Shown here: one piece after another, positions 22,000 through 31,370 of the stretch
Layout of the letters: each line of letters starts with the position of its first letter
Position numbering within the stretch: the stretch's first letter is position 1
Assembly (NCBI RefSeq): GCF_000003195.3
Contig: NC_012874.2
Coordinates: forward strand, 62,067,768 to 62,131,767
Source of the DNA: Sorghum bicolor
Lineage: Eukaryota; Streptophyta; Magnoliopsida; Poales; Poaceae
Direction: 5' to 3'
DNA length: 64,000 nt
Made by a program: the position numbers and the translations under genes
The notes under the pieces: model-generated
Seen by the model: the letters and a program-made list of their open reading frames with translations, nothing else
Told to the model about the DNA's origin: nothing
Databases searched by the model: none

Positions 22000-24900
22000 A
22001 ACTTCTTCTTGACATATAACCCTTGGTTATGATCATCCCTTAACCATGGAGTGTCCTCATTGTTTAACAAAATGCTTGGGTCTTTGTTCACTTTGAATAT
22101 CGTAATTCGGTCACCCCTTTCATAATCACCTGACATGTCTGACTTGCCCTCAATTCCGACAATGTGGCGCTTTGGCTCATGATTGACTTTCGAGTTGTCA
22201 TCATTTTTTTCCTCTCTTTTGTTTTGTAGATATGTCTTTCACATAGAACACCTGACTCACATCAGCAGCAAGGACGAATGGTTCATCTTTGTACCCAACA
22301 TTGTTAAGGTCCACGGTTGTCATTCCATACTCCATGTCGACTGTTACCCCACCTCCGGTCATCTTCACCCATTTACACCGGAACAAAGGAACTTTAAAAT
22401 TTGTTGCATAGTCTAGTTCCCATATGTCATGTATTTGGCCATAGTATGTTTTTTTGTTCCCATTTGGATCTGTGGCATCTACTCGTACACCACTATTTTG
22501 GTTGGTGCTCCTTTTATCTTGGGCTAATGTGTAAAATGTATTCTCATTGATCTTGTACCCTTTGTACGTGCTGATATGCCATGATGGCTGCCTGGCCAAC
22601 AAATAAAGCTGCTCATCTATGTTTTCATCACCCTGACATTCTTTTCGCAACCAATCGCCAAAGGTTTCCATGTGATGACGCCTAATCCAAGCTTCATTCT
22701 TACAGGGCCACTCGGATCGAATGAAAACCTTATGTACCTCGATATATGGATCCACCAGTGAGGAGTTCTGTGTAATGTGCTTTATTGAAGTAATTTCTCT
22801 TTGTACCAATATATGTTTTCTTCCCTAGTGTCCCCTTTCCACTGAGTCTACCCTCGTGTCGTGATTCAGGAACGCCAATCGGGGCAGTGTTTGGAATAAA
22901 GTCAACCCAGAACTCTATAACCTTCTCTGTGCCATAGCCCTAGGCAATGCTTCCTTCTGGCCGAGAGCGGCTGTGAACATATTCTTCAGAACACCCATGA
23001 ACCTCTAGAAGGGGAACATGGTGTGTAGGAACACAGGACCGAGAATTATAATCTCCTTGACTAGGCGAACTAGGAGGTGTGTCATGATATCAAAGAAGGA
23101 TGAGGGGAACACCAAATCAAAGCTGACGAGACATTGAATGACATCATTCTACAGAGTAGCAAGTTCATCTGGATTGATTACCTTCTGAGAAATTGCATTG
23201 AGGAATGCACATAACTTCACGGTGGCTAGACGTACATGCAGAGGTAGAATTCCTCTTAGAGCAATAGGAAGCAGTTGCGTCATAAGCATGTGGTAGTCAT
23301 GGGACTTCAAGTTTAGGAACTTCTTCTCATGCACATTAATTATTCTCTTTATATTGGAGGAGAATCAAGATGGGACCTTGATGTTGTTTAGGCATTCAAA
23401 CAAGCTTTCCTTCTCTTCTTTGCTCAGAGTATAGCTAGCAGGGCTTAAGTATTGGCACCCGTCACCTGTCTTCTCCGGATGTAGGTTGCCTCGTTCTTTT
23501 ATTTCCTGCAAGTCCTATCGTGCTTCAAGTGAATCCTTAGGTTTCCCATAGACACCCATGAATCCGAGAAGATTCACACAGAGATTCTTTATCAGGTGCA
23601 TCACATCGATCTCGTGGCGGATCTCTCGGATATGCAAGTAGGGTAGCTCCCAAAATATGGACTTCTTCTTCCATATGGGGGCAGGTCCCTGAGCGTCTTT
23701 GGGAACAGGTTTGTTGCCCCATCCCTTACCAAATACTACTTTCATATCCTTCACCATTTTGAATATATCATCCTCGGTTTGGTTACAAGGCTTAGTCCGG
23801 TGGTCCGCCTTGCCTTTAAAATGTTTGCCTTTCTTTCATACTAGGTGGCCCACAGGAAGAAACCGACGGTGGCCAATGTACATGACCTTTCGACATTTTT
23901 TTCAAAAATATACTATCAAGGTCTTCGAAACAGTGTGTGCATGCATTGTGTCCCTTGTTTGTCTAGCCCGAAAGATTACTTATAGCATGCCAGTCGTTAA
24001 TTGTGACAAACAACAATGCTCGCAGGTCAAAGTGTTCCTATTTGTACTCGTCCCACACGCGTACACCTCGCTTGCTCCATAGAAGAAGAAGTTCCTCAAC
24101 TAATGGCCTCAAGTAGACATCAATGTTGTTGCCAGGTTGCTTTGGCCCTTGGATGAGCACATGCATCATAATGAACTTCTGCTTCATGCATAACCATGCA
24201 GGAAGGTTGTAGATGTAGAGAGTGACTAGCCAAGTGCTATGACTACTGCTCTCCTCCCCGAAAGGATTAAAACCATCCATACTTAAAGCGAACCTTAAGT
24301 TTCTAGCCTCATCTGCAAACTCAGGGAACTCTCTGTCTATCGCTCTCCACTAGGATCCATCAGCAGGGTGCCTGAGCATATTGTCTACCTTACGGTCTTC
24401 TTTATGCCACTGCAACAACTTTGCATTGTCTTTATTTATGAACAAACGTTTCAAGCGTGGTATTATAGGAGCATACCACATAACCTTGGTAGGGATTTTC
24501 TTCTGGCTAGGACGTTCTTCACCCTCTACGTCGCCAGGATCATCTCGTCTAATCTTATACCGCTATGCTTTGCATACCGGGCATGGATCCAATTTCTCGT
24601 ATTCCTCACCACGATACAGGATGCAGTCATTAGGACATGCGTGTATCTTCTAGATTTCCAATCCCAAAGGATAGACAACCTACTTTGCTTCGTATGTAGT
24701 GGTGGGCAATTCGCCTCGGAAGCATCTTTTTCATGATCTTCAGTAACTGCCCAAATGACTTGTCGAATGCACCATTCTTTGCCTTCCATTGAAGCAGTTC
24801 AAGTGTTGTACCCAACTTTTTTTGTCTGTCTTCAGCGGCCGGATATAGCAATTTCATGTGATCCTCTAGCATGCGCTCAAACTTGGCCTTCTCCTTCTCA

Positions 24901-25289
24901 CTTTCACAATCTCTTTGTGTATCACGAATGGCATCGCCAAGAGCATCAACATCAATTGCCACATCTTCTGCCGCTGTCGCATCCTCTTCACCATCACCCC
25001 CCACTACATCATCACCGAAGGCACCATACTGAGCAATAATATCGGCGTGGTCCAATTCTTCTTCATCTTCTTCACCATCATCCATTAGAACCCTTCTTTC
25101 TCCGTGCTTCGTCCAACAAATATAGTTTGGTATGAAACTCGACTTCAGCAAATGCATATGAAGAGTCCTTGAGCATGAATGTTCCTTCAAATTCTTACAA
25201 ACGGTGCATGGGTAGCACATGAAATCATCCTGCTTGTTTGCCTCAGCCACACCTAAGAAACAGTGCAAGGCAGCATTGAACGTCGACAT
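22000..25289 (-). pseudogene. TNP2-like CACTA transposase
   Basis: Read on the minus strand, the N-terminal exon (25289 to about 24630) contains the Transpos_assoc zinc-binding region (CYPCTVCKN...HMHLLKSSF) and an acidic Asp/Glu-rich linker. The transposase core follows, with the SMDGFNPFG motif near 24280, the histidine/cysteine-rich THCFED motif near 23935, and IDVMHLIKN near 23612. Then come a DUF4218 region (about 23300-22950) and a DUF4216 region (about 22560-22260, ending in the DxxQVFYVKD motif). At least five in-frame stops and several frame changes interrupt the core, so this copy is not functional. The two C-terminal domains stay open for about 200 codons (22809-22201). Confidence 0.85.
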
Positions 25290-25722
25290 TATACATCCAA
25301 TTGCGTGACGACATCTGCATTAAATATTACAACCATGCACTTAGTTCTTCCTGTTATTGCATAACACGCATGACATCACATGATTGATTAATTCAAGCAA
25401 CCCTTACTACAACAAAGACAACTGCAGCTAGCAATAAAAAAACTAGAACTAAAATGCACTTAAGCAACATAATTAGTTCTCGTCCTATCCCAACTAAAAT
25501 AGACAACTGCATCTGCTAGCAGGGTGGTGGGCTTCTTCCGCTGGCTCACTGCCTCATCACCTTCAGCCGCAACCTCCTATGTAACAGAATTTCGCACGTG
25601 CTGAACGTACTCTTCCTCCCAGTATCAACCTGTTCATCCGCCGGTGCCCTCCCACTGCAATTAGAACAAAGAATAAGGAATTAAAATAATAGTACCAAGC
25701 AAAACCAGGACCATTAACCATA

Positions 25723-25920
25723 TTAATCAAATGCGAGGAAATAATAACCCACCTCACGGTGCGGACACTTGTAGAATATACGACCCTTGTTGATTCCCTC
25801 TTTTTTCACTCGGTACTCCTTCACAATCTTCTGCTTACAATTGCCGCAAGCAATGAGAGGAAGATCCGGTCGCAGACGCTTTGGATTCCGGTGATGAGAG
25901 ACTGAGGACCCCGTAGCCAT
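25723..25920 (-). CDS. GRF-type zinc finger exon in the CACTA element
   Basis: A 65-codon open frame begins with ATG, and its product has a C-x2-C pair followed by VKKEGINKGRIFYKCP, the pattern of a GRF zinc finger. A possible donor site (GAG|GTGGG) lies before the end of the frame, so the conserved part is probably one exon of a longer gene. Its downstream exon is unclear (a Trp/Glu/Gly-rich segment near 25655-25600 has stops). GRF-type open frames are frequent companions of TNP2 in grass CACTA elements. Confidence 0.6.
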   Translation of the reverse strand: MATGSSVSHHRNPKRLRPDLPLIACGNCKQKIVKEYRVKKEGINKGRIFYKCPHREVGYYFLAFD

Positions 25921-26140
25921 CTACTATATATCCATACTCATGTCTTAAATTATACATATATAATACCAATTTAGCTAGACTTGTCAATTTGATGAACTAT
26001 ATGCTCAAACTCTTTATACATCTACTATATATCCGTACTCATTAATTTAAGTTATGGATATTACTGCTTTAAGCTATAAATTTAAACTAACAAATAAATT
26101 TGAGCTCATAAATCACTACTAAACATATATTAATTTAAAT
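25921..26140. other. AT-rich spacer
   Basis: No gene is seen. A short direct duplication, CATCTACTATATATCC(A/G)TACTCAT, occurs at 25918-25941 and 26019-26042. Confidence 0.5.
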
Positions 26141-26815
26141 ACATCGTAAAAAAAGTCTCAAATAATTAATTATTACATAATATCTTTACAACCCACTATA
26201 TCAAGTGGGCACAACATGTCATTACAATCCTTTTAATAATTACCTCATATGTTCTCAATTTCGGCGCCATTGACATTGTTGATGTTGAGCAGCAGGAACA
26301 ACTTTCTGATGTTGTCATGTAGCGGCAGGAGGAGAAACCACGAGCTCCTTTGTAGCGTCATCGTGATGGCCTCGAGGTAGGCAACGAAGCAGACCTTGTG
26401 GGCGTGCTCAGCCATGACGTGCTCGTATAGACCCATGCTCATGCCACGGTAGCTGCAGCCATCGACGCGACATCGACGTTGGCTGTAGCTACCGCGGCAT
26501 GAACATGGGTCTATACGAGCACGTCATGGACGAGCACGCCGACGAGGTCTCCTCTATGGCCTACCTCAAGGCCATCACGATGACGCTACAAAGGAGCTCG
26601 TTGTTTCTCCTGCTGGCGCTGCATGACAATATCAGGAAGCTATTCCTAGAGCTCAACATCAACAATGCCAATGGCGCCGAAATTGAGGACATGTGAGGTG
26701 ATTATTAAAAGGATTGTAATGACATGTCAAAAAGCGGTTCACTGTTGTGCCTACTTGATATTGGGTTATAAAGATATTATGTAATAATTAATTATTTAAG
26801 ACTTTTTTTTACATT
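26141..26815. repeat. Large imperfect inverted repeat (~320-bp arms)
   Basis: The arms 26141-26470 and 26475-26815 are reverse complements apart from scattered substitutions and a ~20-bp insertion in the right arm. The turn is near 26470, where GTAGCTGCAGCCA faces TGGCTGTAGCTAC. Each arm encodes the same 65-residue open frame beginning M(S/N)MGLYEHVM (minus 26442-26245; plus 26499-26696). The outer part of the arms also matches 21930-21985, at the 3' end of the TNP2 gene. A transcript across this region would form a long hairpin. Confidence 0.85.
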
Positions 26816-27119
26816 GGAGGATGAAGCTAGTGTCATGTCTCCTAACCACGGTATTCAAAAGTTATTTCCGTTTCGAATGTATATTCTTAGACAGGGTTGG
26901 GTAACATGAATATCATTTTTCGCATATTTTTTTCCAACAATATCTCTTAGTCGTAGTTCAAATTTGACGGCATCCGGAAAAATAAAATTAAATACTGTTA
27001 ATTGCAAAAATATAGCAAACATGTTTCAAATTTTATAAAATTTGAGTATGGAGTTACAAATGGTGAGTGTGTAGACAAGAAAAAATGTGGAGGGCAACAT
27101 CTGAAAAAAAGATAAATTA

Positions 27120-27493
27120 TTCGCCGTGTGCTGCACACTTGGCACACGACAAAGATTGTGTTTGCCGTGTGCCAGACCCAAGCACACGGCAAACCCAGGC
27201 TTTACCGTGTGTCTCACGGCCGCACATGGCAAACGTTGACGGCTGGGGGTGGACGTTAGTGTGGAGTTAGTTTTTGTTGTGTACCCTGTTTTTGTCGTGT
27301 GTTGCTCACGTTAAAAGTTTGAATTTGTCGTGTGCCAGGTGTTTGCCGTGAGTAATACACGGCAAAGGCCAGGTATACCGTGTGCGAGCGTTTGCCATGT
27401 GCTTTTTCTAGACACACGGCAAACTCGACCTTTGCCGTGTATCGCTCACGACAAACACACGGGCACATGGTAAAGGCCGGCTCTCCGGTAGTG
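27120..27493. repeat. TGCCGTGTG subterminal array and right CACTA terminus
   Basis: TTTGCCGTGTG and its reverse complement CACACGGCAAA recur about a dozen times. The array closes with GGCCGGCTCTCCGGTAGTG, whose reverse complement begins CACTACCGG. This is a bona fide CACTA end. The matching left end with the same words was not found in the window. Confidence 0.8.
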
Positions 27494-27528
27494 TGTGTGG
27501 AGGGGGGGGGGGACAGCTTGATTATAAG

Positions 27529-27609
27529 TCGTGTGTGTGTTTGTGTGTGTGTGTGTGTGCGTGTGTGTGTTTGTGTGTGTGTGTGTGTGCGTGTGTGTGT
27601 GTGTGTGTG
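27529..27609. repeat. (GT)n microsatellite with flanking duplication
   Basis: A long GT run with occasional TTGT and GCGT interruptions is flanked by two copies of GGACAGCTT-ATTATA (27511-27526 and 27609-27625). It immediately follows the CACTA terminus. Confidence 0.85.
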
Positions 27610-28160
27610 GGACAGCTTTATTATATATAAGCCGAGGAACCACTAGCTGAGAAGGAAGGCCACTTGTCACGGATTCTGTAACCAACTCTAGTGAAGCAGT
27701 CATCTTCCTCGCGGAGTCTGTCTGCCACGCTTCTCCCCGTTCCCACCTCCAGTCGCATACTATTCTTCCTCAACTCCGTTTCGAGTGTAGTTTGAGGAGG
27801 CCTTCTCCTTGATGTTTGGTGCCCTCGATTGGCCGTGACTTTGGCACAATCAGTGCACTAATAGTAATTTGTATGTATGTATGCATGTATATATGCTCAT
27901 GTTTGTCATCCCCGTCGTGACTAGCTCGATCGACTCACGACTTCTCCTCCGATACAATAATCTTGATTCTCCAGTACGCATGCAGTGTTGTTTGTGACAA
28001 GAATGCCACGTCACCGAATGTGTCAAAGCTGAGCTGGCAGCAGGAGCACTGCCATCTGTAGTTCTGACCCCCGCCCGATGCCTCCGGCGCCGGTCAGTCC
28101 GTAACAAGCGGCTGAGATTTGATTTGACCTCCTTCTAGGGTTAAGTGTAGCTACGCAACC

Positions 28161-28170
28161 GTATATATAG
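28161..28170 (+). promoter_or_regulatory. TATA box of the DnaJ-DUF3444 locus
   Basis: GTATATATAG lies about 30 bp before a CT-rich stretch (CTCTCCTCTTCCTC) that is the likely transcription start area. The same box is at 58388-58397 in copy 2. Confidence 0.65.
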
Positions 28171-29116
28171 TATGGCGTTGTTCTCTCCTCTTCCTCATTT
28201 CCACCTCTTCGACGGCTGACTGCTGCCCGCCGCCACAGCTCCACCTGCTCCCCGCCGCAACAGCTCCGCTAGCTCTTCTCTGTCCCGCACCGCACTCCTG
28301 GGTCCTGTCCCGCAGCGAGTTCGCCGTCGGATCTCCGTCCGATCTCGCCTCTTGGGTCCTGGCCCCAAAGACGCACGCCGGAGCCTGAGAAGACGAGCGA
28401 GAAAGAAGCGGCTCTAGAGGCTGGCAGGAACGACGACGACGCTTCCAGCCGCTGCATCCGATCCATCGCCGGTAAACAATTGTTTTTCTGAGCCTCTTCT
28501 TCTCGAGATTTTATTCATTGTAGCAGTGCGCTCAGCTGCTCGAGCGCTACACGAGATTTTATCCATCCACTCTCCCAACATCTACACCTTTCACTCGCTC
28601 CGATCCCCACCAAACCCTAGACTGAGAACGTAGATGGACCGGTAGACGACCCATGAGCCATGACGGCGGCTCCGATCGATCCGATCTGTACGTTGCGCAC
28701 GCGCGTCTGCTGATGGATGCCCCATGCAAGCTAGCTCCCGGCGATGCCCCTGGCAAGATTAATTAGCACATGATGCTGATGCTCATCAGATCGTGAAACC
28801 GTGCCGTGGCGCCGAGCTTCTCTGTCCTGTGCTGACAGCCTTCGCCACAAGACACCAGCTTGTAGCTATACCTTGCACGTTACCTAGGGCCTAGCTAGGC
28901 AGCCATGCCCAGTCCACTTGGAAGATTGATATCTCTAGGGAACCCATAGGTTCTCGATCCTGTGCTTTAATTCCCTGGCTTTCCGCTATTTTAGTATATT
29001 TGGTGCTTACTGCATCGAAGATAGTACGTGGTGGCGCAGCTGCGAGTTGATTTATCTGTGATTTCTGAGAAATTTGTATTATTCATTGTTTTGTTTCAAG
29101 TTGTTCTATTACTTAA

Positions 29117-29651
29117 ACCCTGTTCAGATGCATTTGCCAAGGCAAAACATTAGCCCCTAAACTTTTGCTACTAAACTTTAGCCTTGAGTGGGGTGTTTAG
29201 ATCCATGGCAGAAGTTTAGTCCTCCATAAAAAATGATAGATTTTCCCTTCATTGGATGCACTGCCAGCGAGATGCACTGCCACAGCCTTGCCGGAGCAAA
29301 CGGCCTTCCCATCTTCTTCCTCGTGGGCGGTCACGGGTGACCCTGCAGCCTTGCTGGAGCTCACAATCTGGGGCTAGGTGGATGCGGGTGCCGGAGCCTC
29401 GCTGGCAAGGGCCACACCAGGTGGAGATCTAGCGCAGGCAGCGCTTGTGTGAAGCAGTTGAACCGGAGCTCACGGGGAAGGAGCCGTGCTACAAGAGCCA
29501 CACGGTTTTGCACCTCTCTTGAGGTGCAGATGGATTAAAATTTAGCCTCCCTCTTTTGCTCACTTTTAGCCCTAGTGTCGATCCATTTGCCCAAAACATG
29601 GGCTAAAAGTGTTGGGCAAAAGTTTTGCCAAAGGAAATAAACAGGGCCTAC
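29117..29651. mobile_element. TIR element in the 5' UTR intron (copy 1 only)
   Basis: The left end ACCCTGTTCAGATGCATT and the right end ...AATAAACAGGGCC are imperfect inverted repeats (CCCTGTT/AACAGGG). Just inside, both ends carry inverted TTTAGCCC and TTTTGCCAA words. The whole segment is absent from the matching intron of copy 2 (near 59285), which supports insertion after the duplication. The family is not certain. Confidence 0.65.
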
Positions 29652-31370
29652 CCATGTTGCCAGCTGGTTGACAGAGTTGGTTTGTTTCTGTAGAAAAAAA
29701 ATTGTTATTGCTTTAGGAGTTTTAAAACGTCGTCGGTGCTTGCATAATCGTACCATCACAGGGATGCTCTAATGTAGTACAAGAAATGAGAATGAAAATA
29801 ACTTCATTCAACACAGTACCACTTCTTCCTCTTCCTTTTTTTCAATTGGTTTTTGACATTGCGTTTTCACTGTTTCTGTATTCTGTTACCCTCAAATAGA
29901 AATCAGTGTCGACCTGAAATTTTCATCTCAAGATACACTGGTTTTCATGAAATTATATATGCCTTTACACCTTCATGAGCATGTATAAAAGTTTTTTCAG
30001 CATCTCTCTCTTCTCTTACCCTCGAATAGTAATCGCTTTAATGTATGAACCAGAAATTTTTTTTCTCAACTTATATTGGCTATTTGGTTCGCTGCTGCAA
30101 CTCTTGCCATGCCGCACCTCAGCTTCCTTGCCAAAGTTTTGGCGTGGGTCTGATTTGCTTCCAATCTCATCGAATGCCTGGCTCGCCACCATGTTGTAGT
30201 TCATTTTTTACGCGACAAGCTGCCACATGTGTCGTGGATGAATCGTTTGCCACAGTTTCTGCACAGCCACATGGTTTCATGGCACCCATAGAGTTTTATA
30301 AGATGCAATATGTGGCTTAATGGTTTGGTTTTTACACAATCATTAATATTCTGTAGAGTTTAGCTCCACAATTATTTTTTCTTAACTGGTTATCATTTAA
30401 TTAGGCAGGTTTTAAACATGTTCAAGTACATTTAATTTGTTTGTACAACTTTCTGTTCTTTGATGAGCACCTTGCTAGTGTATCCATATATATATATCTG
30501 TTGCCTGATTCATTTTTTGTCCAGGAACACTTAATTAATTGTTCCATCTGTAATTTGATGTTACTTAACAGGAATCTATTGACAAAGCGGCCACCTGGTA
30601 CCGATATTTTTCTTTACTGCAGATGCAGAATCAACATTTCAACTACTTCCCGTTATACTCTAACTGGTACGTACACATTTTGTGGGGCCTTTTCTGTTAA
30701 CTTATAGCAGTGTGATATGTGATATATGTAACTACTACATGCATGGTCTCTTTTTTCTTGACATTTTTCTACTAAATCTGAGAGATGTATCACTGATGTT
30801 TTCACACCTAATAGAAGTGACGTGTTTTTCCACCGCATCTCTAATATGCAGTTCTTACATAGTGGTTGGCATATGTCATCTAATCCATTTGACATCTGCT
30901 ACCGTGTGCCATTTTTATGTGATATCTGTTGATAAGCAGAAGCCATAACAATTATAATAATTCCCCATGCACAACTGCAGTTAATAGGTCACCACTTTTT
31001 TCTGTATTCTGTACCTTGAGCCATGGGTGTCTTTCATTTAGAATACCAAAGTGTTGTTTCTTGTACTAATAGAACAGGCAATGTAGTCAACTGTTACGTG
31101 TTGAAAATATGGCTTCTTTCTTTCGAGCTTATTACCTTTGAATATATCATTTTACAAAAATGTCTTTTTATCATTCTGATAGCTGTCCAGTACTATTCAT
31201 TCCTTTTTATAGTGTTCTAAGATCAAGTCTTCAATTACTAAGGATCGTTTCTTTTGGATATTTCAGGTCCAGATGCACTAAAGATTCTTTGGCATAACAT
31301 TGTTTGGGAAACCAGCACGACAATTTGCATCTGATTGCACTTTTTTGTGTGGCCATTGTGTTGTATATTT

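Larger units (their letters stand above)
14300..27493 (-). mobile_element. CACTA (En/Spm) transposon complex
   Basis: CACTA-type subterminal repeats bound a 13-kb block whose genes all read on the minus strand: a Transposase_24/Ulp1-type gene (18.9-15.1 kb), TNP2 (25.3-22.0 kb) and a GRF zinc finger (25.9-25.7 kb). The right end is a clear terminus (GGTAGTG at 27487-27493). The left end (TGCTACAGAATCGGCC near 14301) is a degenerate CACTACAGAAATCGGC type. The two ends carry different subterminal words, CTTTAGTCCCGG on the left and TGCCGTGTG on the right, and a second CTTTAGTCCCGG array lies at 20015-20220. The block may therefore be two elements joined or nested rather than one. Confidence 0.6.
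27861..30845 (+). repeat. Duplicated promoter/UTR block, copy 1
   Basis: This block aligns along its length with 58086-60700: the proximal promoter, the TATA box, UTR exon 1, the first intron, UTR exon 2 (30572-30666 against 60481-60582) and part of the second intron. Similarity ends near 30845. The copies differ by point changes and by copy-specific insertions (29117-29651 here; 60028-60184 in copy 2). Downstream coding sequences are unrelated. Confidence 0.88.

Noticed and set aside
27380..27703. Frames made of Val-Cys or His-Thr repeats
   Set aside because: They are translations of the GT microsatellite.
31335..31370. Start of the DnaJ protein at the upstream in-frame TTG
   Set aside because: It is not an ATG. 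The ATG at 31371 starts the conserved family sequence and fits the expected N-terminus.
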